From: Rhodobacteraceae bacterium D3-12
GTDB taxonomy: Bacteria; Pseudomonadota; Alphaproteobacteria; Rhodobacterales; Rhodobacteraceae
Direction: 5' to 3'
DNA: 64,000 nt
Assembly (NCBI GenBank): GCA_025916135.1
Contig: CP104793.1
Location: 4,377,001-4,441,000 of the forward strand
A program made the translations under genes and the position numbers. The notes beneath the pieces were generated by a model, which was given only the letters and a program-made list of their open reading frames with translations, was not told the DNA's origin and made no database searches. Shown one piece after another: positions 1 to 9,755 of the stretch (positions are counted from its first letter, which is position 1; the number at the start of each line of letters is the position of its first letter).

Positions 1-1021
1 TGATGGCGCGGGCGTGGATATCGAGCGCCCCACGGAAGAGATAGGGAAAGCCGAGCACGTTGTTGACCTGATTGGGATAATCCGAGCGGCCGGTGGCAAC
101 GATGGCGTCTTCGCGCACGGCGTGGGCCTCCTCCGGGGTGATTTCGGGATCGGGGTTGGCCATGGCGAAGATCACCGGATTGGGCGCCATATCGGCGACC
201 ATTTGCGGCGTCACCGCGCCCTTGGCAGAGACGCCGAGGAACACGTCGGCGCCTTTCATGGCGTCTTCGAGCGTGCGCAGTTTGGTTTTGACCGCATGGG
301 CGGATTTCCATTGGTTCATGCCATCGGTGCGGCCCTGATAGATGACGCCACGGGTGTCACAGACGATGCAGTTTTCGTGGCGCGCGCCCATGCGTTTGAG
401 CAGTTCGATACAGGCGATTCCCGCAGCACCGGCGCCGTTGAGCACGATTTTCACGTCTTCGATCTTTTTGTCCGAGATGTGCAGCGCGTTGATCAGACCG
501 GCTGCGCAAATCACGGCAGTGCCGTGTTGGTCATCATGAAAGACGGGGATGTCCATCTGCTCTTTGAGCGTTTGTTCGATGATGAAACATTCGGGCGCTT
601 TGATGTCTTCGAGGTTGATGCCACCAAAGGTTGGCCCCATCAGTTTGATCGCCTGAATGATGGCTTCGGGGTCTTCGGTGTCGAGCTCGATGTCGATGGA
701 GTTTACATCGGCAAAGCGTTTGAAGAGCACGGATTTGCCCTCCATCACCGGCTTGGAGCCCAATGCGCCGAGGTTGCCAAGGCCGAGAACGGCGGTGCCG
801 TTAGAGATCACCGCGACGAGGTTGCCCTTGTTGGTGTAATCATAGGCAAGCTCGGGGTTTGCGGCGATATCCTCGCACGGGACGGCGACGCCGGGGGAGT
901 AGGCGAGCGAGAGGTCACGCTGGGTTGTCATGGGCACGGTGGCTTGCACCTCCCACTTGCCGGGGGTCGGCTCGAGGTGGAATTGCAATGCGTCTTCGCG
1001 GGTATATTTGATCTTGGCCAT
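1..1021 (-). CDS. maeB: NADP-dependent malic enzyme, N-terminal part (cut by window edge)
   Basis: Oxidative decarboxylation of malate to pyruvate, with NADP as the likely cofactor; cytoplasmic. About 340 residues from the ATG at 1021 are visible and the C-terminus lies outside the window. The N-terminus begins MAKIKYTRED and carries family blocks SLAYSPGVAVPC, GNLGALGSKPVMEGK and FGGINLEDIKAPECF, then the NAD(P)-binding stretch KIVLNGAGAAGIACIELL and the block FAMANPDPEITPEEA. Alphaproteobacterial MaeB proteins usually continue into a phosphotransacetylase-like domain, which cannot be checked here. It is divergent from mutS across about 140 bases. The large plus-strand reading frame over the same bases is a shadow. 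Family assignment is firm; the cofactor is inferred from the family. Confidence 0.93.
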   Translation of the reverse strand, partial: MAKIKYTREDALQFHLEPTPGKWEVQATVPMTTQRDLSLAYSPGVAVPCEDIAANPELAYDYTNKGNLVAVISNGTAVLGLGNLGALGSKPVMEGKSVLFKRFADVNSIDIELDTEDPEAIIQAIKLMGPTFGGINLEDIKAPECFIIEQTLKEQMDIPVFHDDQHGTAVICAAGLINALHISDKKIEDVKIVLNGAGAAGIACIELLKRMGARHENCIVCDTRGVIYQGRTDGMNQWKSAHAVKTKLRTLEDAMKGADVFLGVSAKGAVTPQMVADMAPNPVIFAMANPDPEITPEEAHAVREDAIVATGRSDYPNQVNNVLGFPYLFRGALDIHARAI

Positions 1022-1162
1022 GACATTATCCGTGCTTGGGGTTTTGTCGTCTTACATGGCGCGGGGCTGTCTCTCAACAGAAAGCGTGTCGCAGGTAAAC
1101 TTGGCCTTTCGCGTGGGCGCGCGGGTTTGTAAGGTCCGGGGACGTAAAACCGGGGGGCTTTC

Positions 1163-3807
1163 GTGACTTCTGCCAAATCTGCCGTCACGCCGATGATGGC
1201 GCAGTTTCTTGAGATCAAAGCGGGCTATCCGCAGGCGTTGCTGTTCTATCGAATGGGCGATTTTTACGAATTGTTCTTTGATGATGCGGTGGCGGCGTCT
1301 GAAGCGTTGGATATTGCGCTAACCAAGCGGGGCAAGCATCTGGGCGAGGATATCCCGATGTGCGGCGTGCCGGTGCATGCCGCCGAGGGGTATTTGCTGA
1401 CGCTGATCCGCAAGGGATTTCGCGTGGCGGTTTGCGAGCAGATGGAAGACCCGGCCGAGGCCAAGAAGCGCGGCTCGAAATCGGTGGTGCGGCGGGATGT
1501 TGTGCGCTTGGTCACGCCGGGGACATTGACCGAAGAATCGCTGTTGGAGGCGCGGCGGCACAATTATTTATGCGCCTATAGCGAGGTGCGCGATGCGGCG
1601 GCGCTGGCGTGGGTGGATGTGTCGACCGGCGGGTTTCACGTGCTGCCGCTGTCGCCTGTGCGCTTGGGGCCGGAATTGGCGCGGTTGGGGCCGTCGGAAG
1701 TGGTGGTTTCCGAAGCACAAGAAGCGGATTTGGCCGAAACAGTGACTGAATCCGGGGCGTCGATCACGGCGCTGGGCCGGGCGGCGTTTGACAGCGGATC
1801 GGCGGAAAAGCGGTTAAAGGAGCTGTTCGGCGTCGAAGCTCTGGACGGGTTCGGCCAGTTTTCGCGCGCGGAATTGTCGGCGATGGGGGCCATCGTCGAG
1901 TGGCTGGAAATCACCCAGAAGGGCAAATTGCCGCTGTTGCGCGCGCCGGTGCGCGAGGCCGAGGCGCGGATCATGCAGATTGATGCGGCGACGCGCGCGA
2001 ACCTTGAGCTGACGCGGTCCTTGTCGGGCGGGCGCAAGGGGTCGCTTTTGGCGGTGATGGACCGGACGGTGACGGCAGGTGGTGCGCGGCTGTTGGAGCG
2101 GCGGTTGTCGTCGCCCTCACGCGTGTTGGACGTGGTGCAAGGGCGGCTGGATGCGGTGCAATTTGCGCTGGAACAGGGTCGCATTTTTGCCGATCTGCGG
2201 GAGAGTTTGCGGCGGGTGCCGGACCTGGACCGGGCGTTGTCGCGGTTGGGGCTTGAGCGTGGTGGGCCACGGGATTTGACGGCGGTGCGCAATGGGCTGG
2301 CGCAGGCGGATGAGATTGCCGGGGGCTGAGTGAGGCCGATTTGCCCGACATATTGGTCGACGCGGTTGCGGCGTTGCGCGGGCATGAGGCGTTGCTGGAC
2401 CTGCTCGATCAGGCGCTGGTGGCGGAACCGCCGCTTTTGGCGCGGGACGGCGGGTTTATCGCCGAGGGATATGACGAAGAATTGGACGAGTGCCGCAGGT
2501 TGCGCGACGAAGGGCGTGGCGTCATTGCGGGGATGCAGGCCGATTACCAGAAACAGACCGGTATTCAGGGCCTCAAGATCAAGCATAACAACGTGCTGGG
2601 CTATTTTGTCGAAGTGACGGCGACCCATGCGGACAAGATGTTGTCCGAGCCATTGAACGAGACGTTCAAGCATCGCCAGACCACGGCGAACCAAGTGCGG
2701 TTTACCACGGTGCCCCTGTCCGAGATGGAGACCAAGATTTTGAACGCCGGGGGGCGGGCGGTTGAAATTGAAAAGCGGCTCTATTCTAGCCTAAGTCAGG
2801 CGATATTGGACGTGTCGGAGCAAGTTTTTGCCGCGGCGCGGGGGCTGGCAGAGATTGATCTTGCCAGTGCTTTGGCGGATCTTGCCAAGGGGGAGAATTG
2901 GACCCGGCCCAAAGTGGACGAGAGCCGCAAGCTTGTGATCGAAGGCGGGCGGCATCCGGTGGTGGAGCAGGCCTTGCGCGCACAAGGGGGCGAGCCGTTT
3001 ATTGCCAATGATTGCGATCTGGGCGAGGCCGAGGATATCTGGCTTTTGACCGGGCCTAACATGGCGGGTAAGTCGACGTTTCTGCGGCAGAACGCGTTGA
3101 TTGCCGTGCTGGCGCAGATGGGGTCGTTTGTGCCGGCGAGCCGCGCCGAGGTGGGGCTGGTGAGCCAGTTGTTCAGCCGCGTCGGGGCGAGTGACGATCT
3201 GGCGCGGGGTCGCTCGACCTTTATGGTGGAGATGGTCGAAACGGCGGCGATTTTGAATCAAGCGGACGATCATGCGCTGGTGATTCTGGATGAAATCGGG
3301 CGCGGCACGGCGACTTATGACGGGTTGAGCATTGCCTGGGCGACGTTGGAGCATCTGCATGATGTGAACGGCTGTCGGGCGTTATTCGCGACGCATTATC
3401 ACGAGATGACGAGCCTGTCGGGCAAGTTGGATCGGGTTGAGAATGCCACTGTTGCGGTCAAGGAATGGGACGGCGAGGTGATCTTTCTTCACGAGGTGAA
3501 GAAGGGCGCGGCGGACCGGTCTTATGGGGTGCAGGTGGCCAAGCTGGCCGGGTTGCCGGCGGCGGTTGTGGCGCGGGCCAAGGTGGTGTTGGAGGCCTTG
3601 GAAAAAGGCGAGCGCGAAGGCGGGGGCAAGGCGAAAGCGCTGATCGACGATTTGCCATTGTTCGCGGCAACGCCGGTGCCTGCGGCGGTGGTTCAGACGC
3701 AGGAAAGCGCGGTTGAGGCCTTGTTAGAGACGATTCACCCTGATGAGATGACCCCGAGAGAGGCGCTTCAGGCGCTGTATGAGTTGAAGGACGCCATGAA
3801 AAATTAG
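1163..3807 (+). pseudogene. mutS: DNA mismatch repair ATPase MutS, frameshifted as read
   Basis: Recognises base mismatches and small loops and starts mismatch repair with MutL. The N-terminal part (GTG at 1163 to a stop at 2329) holds the Phe-X-Glu mismatch-reading motif in GDFYELF. The C-terminal part resumes near 2330 in another frame with Walker A GPNMAGKS, Walker [13 protein letters not shown] and the FATHYHEMT block. The parts join exactly if the five-G run at 2321-2325 had six Gs ([11 protein letters not shown] then [12 protein letters not shown]), giving 881 residues, normal for MutS. The C-terminal ORF alone would lack mismatch recognition. A true -1 mutation would make a mutator strain; a consensus error is more likely because many other genes here show the same lesion. 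The GTG start is chosen because it precedes the conserved MMAQFLEIK segment; no strong ribosome-binding site is evident. Confidence 0.93.
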
Positions 3808-3808
3808 G

Positions 3809-3838
3809 CGGGTGGTGGGGTGGAACCCCACCCTACGC
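3809..3838. repeat. Intergenic hairpin repeat, family A copy 1
   Basis: Immediately after the mutS stop, an 8-bp perfect stem (3814-3821 with 3825-3832, loop GGA) lies between flanks GGGTGGTGGG and CCCACCCTACGC. The same flanks surround a second hairpin at 43991-44020 whose inner stem bases differ but still pair. It may act as a weak terminator; there is no T-tract. Confidence 0.6.
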
Positions 3839-3859
3839 TGTTGAGGAGGTCTGTGCAGT

Positions 3860-4771
3860 ATGACGACGCTTTTGATGACGCATGGCGATTGCAATAAGCA
3901 TGTCACGCCGATGGGGCACCCCGAACAGGTGGCACGTTTGGCGGCGATTGAGACCGCTTTGGCCGGACTTGACGGGTTGGACCGGCGCGAGGCGCCGTTG
4001 GGGCGGGATGAGGAGATTTTGCGCTGTCATCCGCAGGGATACCTTGAGCGGATCGCGGGGCATGCTGCGGGGCAGTTGGATAGCGATACGTGGATGTCGG
4101 ACGGGTCGATGCAGGCGGCGCGCCGGGCCGTGGGCGGTGCCGTGGCGGCGGTGGATGCGGTGATGGCCGGAGAGGTGATAAACGCGTTTGTCGCCGCGCG
4201 GCCACCGGGCCACCATGCGGAACGCGAGACGCCGATGGGGTTTTGCCTGTTCGGCAATGTTGCGATTGCGGCGAAATACGCGCTTGAGGTGCATGGGTTG
4301 AGCCGGGTCGCAGTGATTGATTTCGATGTGCATCACGGCAATGGCACGCAGGACCTGCTTTGGGATGAGGCGCGCGCGTTTGTAGCGACCTCGCAACAGA
4401 TGCCATTGTGGCCGGGAACGGGGCGGCCGGAGGAGCGGGGCGCGCATGAGAATGTGCTGAACGTACCGCTGGAGCCGGGGACCGGCGGGATCGAGATGCG
4501 GGCGGCATATGAGAGTCTAATCCTGCCTAACGTGGCCGAATTTGAGCCGGAGATGATTTTCATTTCCGCCGGGTTTGATGCGCATATGGATGACCCTTTG
4601 GCGAATTTGAACTGGGAAGATGATGATTTCGCATGGCTTACGCAGAAGATTTGCGCGTTGGCGGCAGAGCAATGCGGCGGGCGTGTGGTTTCGGTGCTTG
4701 AAGGAGGTTATGATCTTGCCGCGTTGGGGCGGGCGGCGGCGGTTCATGTGCGCGGGTTGATGGCGGCTTGA
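3860..4771 (+). CDS. Histone deacetylase family protein (class II HDAC/acetoin-utilisation type)
   Basis: A 303-residue zinc amidohydrolase of the arginase/deacetylase superfamily. Visible signatures are RPPGHHAE (paired catalytic histidines), DFDVHHGNG (metal-binding Asp and His), ISAGFDAHMDDP (second metal Asp) and the C-terminal EGGYDL. Bacterial members deacetylate small molecules such as acetylpolyamines, or acetylated proteins; the substrate cannot be read from sequence. It starts with ATG about 50 bases after mutS, on the same strand, and converges with the downstream phosphotransferase. Length and motifs match the family with no truncation. Confidence 0.92.
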   Translation: MTTLLMTHGDCNKHVTPMGHPEQVARLAAIETALAGLDGLDRREAPLGRDEEILRCHPQGYLERIAGHAAGQLDSDTWMSDGSMQAARRAVGGAVAAVDAVMAGEVINAFVAARPPGHHAERETPMGFCLFGNVAIAAKYALEVHGLSRVAVIDFDVHHGNGTQDLLWDEARAFVATSQQMPLWPGTGRPEERGAHENVLNVPLEPGTGGIEMRAAYESLILPNVAEFEPEMIFISAGFDAHMDDPLANLNWEDDDFAWLTQKICALAAEQCGGRVVSVLEGGYDLAALGRAAAVHVRGLMAA

Positions 4772-4797
4772 GGCGATTGCGCCAGGCCAGGCCCAAG

Positions 4798-5760
4798 TCA
4801 GGTGATTTGTCGCAAGTCGCGGAACAGGCCGCGGGCGAGTTTATCGGCCAGAGCGAGGCGGTCTTGGGGCATGTCGGGGTGTTCGACTTTGATCAGCGTT
4901 TCAAAGGCGATCATGAAGGGAAGATGGGCGTCCCGTTCGATTGTGGACAGCTCGAACGCATCAGTAAACGCATGAAACGCGGCGGCATCAACGCCGAAGT
5001 GACGGTTGCCTGACCAAGGTTCGGCCCGGCGGGCGATGTGGGTGAGGGCGCGGGCGATGTCCTTGACCACGGGCGTGCGCCCGGAACCGCCGGTGTCGAT
5101 GCCGGTAAGGGTGTCGCCCTTGACCAGCAGGTTGTTGAGGTGGAAATCGCCATGAGAGATGGCGGTTTGCACGTCGGTTTGGTGCAGGCTGCGGCCAAGG
5201 CGTTTCATCCGGCGCAGGATGCGGCTTTCGATGTCTTGCAGATCCGGGTGGGGTTGGGTTTCGCCAGCGGCGGCGGCCTTGCGGAACCAGCGGCGAAAAT
5301 CGAGCGGCTGATGGGTCAGGGTTGGCGTGTCATAGGCGCGCAACCAATGTGCCGCGCGCGACAGAAGTGGCAGGCGCGTGGCGGGATCGGCGCGTCGCAG
5401 GTGGGTAAACAGCGGCTTGCCCGGCACGAAGGCGATAATGAATATGCCTGTGTTAGGGTCGAAATCGAGCGGTTCAACCACGGCGAGGGGCGGTGTGGCC
5501 ATATAGGCGTGAACGCGCGTGAGTTCGGCCCATTCACGGGCGAAATCGGTGCGGCTTTTGTCATCAAGCGGCAGGCGGAACACCGCGTCGCGGCCATTAA
5601 AGGTGCCGCGAAAGATAGCGCGTTTGCCGGGGACGAGGCGCAGCGCCTCGGTCACTTCGGCGGTATGGGGGGAGCTTGCCAGCAGCGATTCGAGCCGGTC
5701 GAGCGCCGCGAGCGCCTGATCCGGGTAGAGTTTTATATTGCTGGTGGTGACCACGTTCAT
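4798..5760 (-). CDS. Aminoglycoside phosphotransferase (APH)-fold kinase
   Basis: About 320 residues of the APH/choline-kinase fold. The catalytic loop reads SHGDFHLNNLL (family HGDxHxxN) followed by GIDTGGSGRTPVVKDIARAL, which supplies the metal-binding Asp. The frame is open further upstream to 5970 but that would run into xseB; the ATG at 5760 (MNVVTTSNIKL) or the one at 5772 is a more credible start. Such proteins in alphaproteobacteria phosphorylate small hydroxyl-bearing metabolites; the substrate is unknown and an antibiotic-resistance role should not be assumed. It is divergent from xseB across about 100 bases and converges with the HDAC gene. Confidence 0.82.
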   Translation of the reverse strand: MNVVTTSNIKLYPDQALAALDRLESLLASSPHTAEVTEALRLVPGKRAIFRGTFNGRDAVFRLPLDDKSRTDFAREWAELTRVHAYMATPPLAVVEPLDFDPNTGIFIIAFVPGKPLFTHLRRADPATRLPLLSRAAHWLRAYDTPTLTHQPLDFRRWFRKAAAAGETQPHPDLQDIESRILRRMKRLGRSLHQTDVQTAISHGDFHLNNLLVKGDTLTGIDTGGSGRTPVVKDIARALTHIARRAEPWSGNRHFGVDAAAFHAFTDAFELSTIERDAHLPFMIAFETLIKVEHPDMPQDRLALADKLARGLFRDLRQIT

Positions 5761-5860
5761 GAGACAAAGCATTGACGGGGAAATACGATGCGTCAACCGA
5801 ATTGAACCGGGGCGGCGGCGGGGGTAAGGTGGCGCGAAACCAAACCGCGGAGAAGCAGAG

Positions 5861-6103
5861 ATGAGTGACCGTCCCGTTGCGGAAATGACATTTGAAGAGG
5901 CCATGGCCGAGCTGGAACAGGTGGTTGGACAGCTGGAACGTGGCGACGTGGCGCTGGACGATTCGATCAAGCTTTATGAGCGGGGCGCGGAGTTGAAGAA
6001 ACGCTGTGAGACCAAGCTTAAAGACGCTGAGGAAAAGGTCGCCGCGATCACTCTGGATGGTGAGGGCAACCCGGCGGGGTTGAAGCCGGTCGAGGGGCTT
6101 TGA
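5861..6103 (+). CDS. xseB: Exodeoxyribonuclease VII small subunit
   Basis: An 80-residue XseB, which assembles with XseA to degrade single-stranded DNA. The helical core FEEAMAELEQVV.QLERGDVALDDSIKLYERG is characteristic, and the length is typical. The ATG at 5861 follows a purine-rich GGAGAAGCAGAG stretch. Its TGA at 6101-6103 is followed after three bases by the in-frame TTG of ispA, so this is the first gene of a compact xseB-ispA-dxs operon, an arrangement common in proteobacteria. Confidence 0.95.
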   Translation: MSDRPVAEMTFEEAMAELEQVVGQLERGDVALDDSIKLYERGAELKKRCETKLKDAEEKVAAITLDGEGNPAGLKPVEGL

Positions 6104-6106
6104 GCC

Positions 6107-6970
6107 TTGTTTGAGACTGTTTTACGCGCCGATGCGGCGACGGCGGATGCCTGTTTGCAAGCTGTGATCCGGGGCGATTTGCCGTTGCACGACGCGATGC
6201 GCTATGCGGTTGGCGGCGGCAAGGGGCTGCGCGCGTTTCTGGTGATGGAATCGGCGCGCTTGCACGGGATTGCGCCGGAGCAATCGGTTTGGGCGGCCGC
6301 AGCGATTGAGGCGGTGCATTCCTATTCGCTGGTGCATGATGATTTGCCCTGCATGGATGACGATGATCTGCGCCGGGGTGAGCCGACGGTGCATCGCAAG
6401 TGGGATGAGGCCACGGCGGTTTTGGTCGGCGATGCGCTTCAAACCTTGGCATTTGAATTGCTTGGCCGCGCAGAGGTGAGTGACGTGCCACAGGTGCGGG
6501 CCGATCTGGTGTTGAGCATGGCGCGGGCCGCCGGGGCTGGGGGCATGGTGCTGGGTCAGGCGCTGGATATTGCGGCGGAGAGTGCGGATGATCCGCTAAC
6601 CCTTGCGGAGATCACGCGGTTGCAGGCGGGCAAGACCGGCGCGTTGATTACGTGGTCGGCCACTTGTGGGGCACGGTTGGGACAGGCGGATTTGGCGCCG
6701 CTGACCGCTTATGGCGATGCGCTGGGCCTTGCGTTTCAGATTGCGGATGATGTTCTGGACGTGGAGGGCGATGCCGAGGAGGTTGGCAAGGCCGTCGGCA
6801 AGGATGAAGAGGCCGGAAAGGCGACATTTGTTTCGCTTTTGGGGCTGAATGGGGCGAAAAGCCGCGCAGGAGAGCTTGTTGAATCTGCCTGTGAGGCCCT
6901 ATCTTCTTATGGAGAGGCGGCGGATACCTTGCGGGAGGCCGCGCGGTTCGTTATCTCGCGCCGAAGCTGA
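6107..6970 (+). CDS. ispA: Farnesyl diphosphate synthase (polyprenyl synthetase family)
   Basis: Condenses dimethylallyl/geranyl diphosphate with isopentenyl diphosphate to farnesyl diphosphate, feeding quinone, carotenoid and undecaprenyl synthesis. The 287 residues carry the first Asp-rich motif [10 protein letters not shown], the second DDVLD in [12 protein letters not shown], and [10 protein letters not shown] near the N-terminus. The start is a TTG three bases after the xseB stop in the same frame; no other start is possible downstream without losing conserved sequence, and the position suits translational coupling. dxs follows after 19 bases and supplies the precursor pathway. Confidence 0.93.
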   Translation: MFETVLRADAATADACLQAVIRGDLPLHDAMRYAVGGGKGLRAFLVMESARLHGIAPEQSVWAAAAIEAVHSYSLVHDDLPCMDDDDLRRGEPTVHRKWDEATAVLVGDALQTLAFELLGRAEVSDVPQVRADLVLSMARAAGAGGMVLGQALDIAAESADDPLTLAEITRLQAGKTGALITWSATCGARLGQADLAPLTAYGDALGLAFQIADDVLDVEGDAEEVGKAVGKDEEAGKATFVSLLGLNGAKSRAGELVESACEALSSYGEAADTLREAARFVISRRS

Positions 6971-6989
6971 ACACCCCGAAAGGGACGCC

Positions 6990-8918
6990 ATGACCGACCG
7001 ACCGCAAACACCGCTTTTGGATACTGTGACCGTGCCTGCCGATTTGAAACGGCTGAGCGATGCTGAGTTGCAGCAGCTGGCCGGAGAATTGCGGGCGGAA
7101 ACGATTTCAGCCGTGAGCGAGACGGGCGGGCATTTGGGGGCCGGTTTGGGTGTGATCGAGCTTACCGTGGCGCTGCATCATGTGTTTGATGCGCCCAAGG
7201 ACAAGATCGTTTGGGATGTGAGCCACCAGACCTATCCGCACAAGATCCTGACCGGGCGGCGCGACCGGATTCGCACGTTGCGTCAGAAGGACGGTCTGAG
7301 CGGGTTCACCAAGCGCAGCGAGAGTCCGTATGACGCGTTCGGGGCGGCGCATTCGAGCACCTCGATCAGTGCGGCGCTCGGCTTTGCCGTGGCGCGGGAT
7401 TTGGGCGGCGCTTGCCCCGAGGGGCTGGGCGATGCGATTGCCGTGATCGGCGATGGCGCGATGAGCGCGGGCATGGCGTTTGAGGCGATGAACAACGCCG
7501 GGCATCTGAACAAGCGGTTGTTTGTGATTTTGAACGACAATGACATGAGCATCGCGCCGCCGGTTGGGGCGTTTTCGTCCTATCTCAGCCGGCTTTATGC
7601 GGGCGAGCCGTATCAGGAACTTAAAGCGGCGGCCAAAGGCGCGGTTTCGCTGTTGCCCGAGCCGTTTCGCATGGGGGCGCAGCGGGCCAAGGAGATGCTG
7701 AAAGGCATGGCCGTGGGTGGGACTTTGTTCGAAGAGCTTGGCTTTTCTTACGTTGGGCCGATCGACGGGCATGATTTTGACCAGCTGCTGCCGGTGTTGC
7801 GCACGGCCAAGGCACGGGCGACCGGGCCGATGTTGATCCATGTGCTGACCAAAAAGGGCAAGGGCTATGCCCCCGCCGAGCGGGCCGATGACAAGGGCCA
7901 TGCGACCGCGAAATTCGACGTGTTGACCGGCAAGCAAAAGAAAGCGCCGAGCAATGCGCCGAGTTATACGAGCGTGTTTGGCAAGACCTTGGTCGAGCTG
8001 GCGGCGAAGGACGACAAGATTTGCGCGATCACGGCGGCGATGCCGGATGGCACGGGGCTGAACCTTATGGCGGAGCGCTATCCCAGCCGGTGTTTTGATG
8101 TCAGCATCGCCGAGCAGCATGGGGTGACGTTTTGTGCCGGGCTGGCGGCGGGCGGGATGAAGCCGTTTTGCGCGATCTATTCGACGTTTTTGCAGCGCGG
8201 ATACGATCAGGTCGTGCATGATGTGGCGTTGCAGAACCTGCCGGTGCGTTTTGCGGTGGACCGGGCCGGATTGGTGGGCGCGGACGGGGCGACCCATGCG
8301 GGGTCGTTCGACATCGGGTTTCTAGCTAACCTACCGAATATGGTGGTGATGGCCGCCGCCGATGAGGCGGAGTTGAAGCATATGGTGGCGACTGCTGCGG
8401 CGCATGACAGCGGGCCGATTGCGTTCCGCTATCCGCGCGGTGAGGGCGCCGGGGTTGAGATGCCCGAAGAGCCGCAGGTTTTGGAGATCGGCAAAGGCCG
8501 GATGATCCGAGACGGCAAGCGGGTTGCGATTTTGAGCTTTGGCACCCGGCTGGGCGAAGTGATGAAAGCGGTTGAGGCGCTGGAGGCAAAGGGGATTTCG
8601 CCGAGCGTGGCCGATGCCCGATTTGCCAAGCCGCTGGACCGTGAGATGATTTTGCAGCTGGTGGCCGATCACGAGGCGCTGATCACCATTGAAGAGGGTG
8701 CCGTGGGCGGATTTGGCGCGCATGTGGCGCAGATGCTGGGCGATGCAGGGGCGTTTGACGACGGGCTCAAGTTCCGCTCGATGGTGTTCCCCGACGGGTT
8801 TATTGATCAGGCCAGCCCTGAGGATATGTATGCCCAAGCCGGGATGAACGCCGAGCATATCGAAGCCAAGGTTCTGGACGTTCTGGGCGTGGCGCAGATT
8901 GCGGGGCGTAGGGCCTAG
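6990..8918 (+). CDS. dxs: 1-deoxy-D-xylulose-5-phosphate synthase
   Basis: First enzyme of the MEP isoprenoid pathway: thiamine-diphosphate-dependent condensation of pyruvate with glyceraldehyde 3-phosphate. The 642 residues show [19 protein letters not shown], the ThDP motif [16 protein letters not shown] with NDND, and the transketolase pyrimidine block [15 protein letters not shown]. The open frame begins earlier (6849), but the ATG at 6990 follows AAAGGGACGCC and matches the family start. Last gene of the xseB-ispA-dxs operon. Confidence 0.97.
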   Translation: MTDRPQTPLLDTVTVPADLKRLSDAELQQLAGELRAETISAVSETGGHLGAGLGVIELTVALHHVFDAPKDKIVWDVSHQTYPHKILTGRRDRIRTLRQKDGLSGFTKRSESPYDAFGAAHSSTSISAALGFAVARDLGGACPEGLGDAIAVIGDGAMSAGMAFEAMNNAGHLNKRLFVILNDNDMSIAPPVGAFSSYLSRLYAGEPYQELKAAAKGAVSLLPEPFRMGAQRAKEMLKGMAVGGTLFEELGFSYVGPIDGHDFDQLLPVLRTAKARATGPMLIHVLTKKGKGYAPAERADDKGHATAKFDVLTGKQKKAPSNAPSYTSVFGKTLVELAAKDDKICAITAAMPDGTGLNLMAERYPSRCFDVSIAEQHGVTFCAGLAAGGMKPFCAIYSTFLQRGYDQVVHDVALQNLPVRFAVDRAGLVGADGATHAGSFDIGFLANLPNMVVMAAADEAELKHMVATAAAHDSGPIAFRYPRGEGAGVEMPEEPQVLEIGKGRMIRDGKRVAILSFGTRLGEVMKAVEALEAKGISPSVADARFAKPLDREMILQLVADHEALITIEEGAVGGFGAHVAQMLGDAGAFDDGLKFRSMVFPDGFIDQASPEDMYAQAGMNAEHIEAKVLDVLGVAQIAGRRA

Positions 8919-8951
8919 GCCTGCGCGGTCTGTAAAGGCCGAAAAGCGGCT

Positions 8952-9755
8952 CTATTCCGCGGCTTTTCGGGTGTTTTCGAGACGATCGAGTTTGGCATCA
9001 AGCGCGTCGAGCCGGGCGAGGACATCATCGCGGTAAGCATCGGTGTTGGCGGCGTCTTCCTCGTGGTGGGCGTCCTGCATCGAGTTGACGATGAGGCCGA
9101 CCAGAAGGTTCACCACGGCGAAGGTTGTGACCACGATGAACGGCACAAAGAACGCCCAGGCCCATGGGTAGACCTCCATCACCGGGCGCACGATGCCCAT
9201 CGACCAGCTTTCCAGCGTCATGATCTGGAACAGCGAATAGGCAGAGCCGCCGAGCGTGCCGAACCAGTCGGGGAAGCTGTTGGCGAAGAGTTTGGTCGCG
9301 ATGACCGAGGCGATGTAGAAGATCAGCCCCATCAGCAAAAAGACCGAGCCCATGCCGGGCACGGCGCGGATGAAGCCTTCGACGACGCGGCGCAGGGAAG
9401 GGGCCACCGAAATGACCCGCAGCACCCGCAGGATGCGCAGCGCCCGCAGCGCCGAGAAACCGGCGCCCGCCGGGGCGAGCGAGATGCCGACGATGACGAA
9501 ATCAAAGATGTTCCAGCCATTGCGAAAGAAGCGCGGCCCTTGGGCAAAGAGTTTCAGCGCGATTTCGATGACGAAAATCGCAAGGCAGGCGTAATCGAGC
9601 GCCTGAAGCAGCGGGCCGATTGCACCCATCAGCGTTTTCGAGGTCTCCATACCGAGGATGACCGCGTTGAAGGCGATGACGGCGGTGATGAAATTCACAA
9701 AGCGGGGGCGTTCGATAAAATTGGCGATCTGTTGGCGCATGGGTTTTGAAATCAC
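8952..9755 (-). CDS. Bacterial voltage-gated sodium channel (BacNav, ion transport protein)
   Basis: A 267-residue single-domain six-helix channel; four copies would form the pore. S1-S3 lie at roughly residues 20-95. S4 holds arginines every third position (R104, R107, R110, R113 in LRALRILRVLRVIS). The pore loop contains TLESWSM at 180-186, the selectivity sequence of Na+-selective BacNav channels such as NavAb. After S6 the tail carries acidic residues and a short heptad-like stretch (about 245-262), as in known BacNav tetramerisation coiled coils. The GTG start at 9755 overlaps the stop of the upstream SDR gene by four bases, implying coupling; an ATG at 9740 is the alternative. Role in the cell (motility, pH or Na+ homeostasis) is inference. 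Confidence 0.93.
   Translation of the reverse strand: MISKPMRQQIANFIERPRFVNFITAVIAFNAVILGMETSKTLMGAIGPLLQALDYACLAIFVIEIALKLFAQGPRFFRNGWNIFDFVIVGISLAPAGAGFSALRALRILRVLRVISVAPSLRRVVEGFIRAVPGMGSVFLLMGLIFYIASVIATKLFANSFPDWFGTLGGSAYSLFQIMTLESWSMGIVRPVMEVYPWAWAFFVPFIVVTTFAVVNLLVGLIVNSMQDAHHEEDAANTDAYRDDVLARLDALDAKLDRLENTRKAAE

Noticed and set aside
14-1132. Long plus-strand ORF of 372 residues
   Set aside because: It is antisense to the malic-enzyme reading frame, which shows clear family motifs on the minus strand; the plus-strand protein has no recognisable family features and is a GC-bias shadow.
2330-3807. MutS C-terminal ORF as a separate MutS2-like gene
   Set aside because: It starts directly inside the clamp/lever region of MutS and continues the upstream ORF once one G is restored; no independent promoter or ribosome-binding site is seen.
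4798-5760. APH-fold kinase as an antibiotic-resistance gene
   Set aside because: The catalytic loop is shared by many metabolic kinases and there is no mobile context; calling it a resistance gene is not supported.
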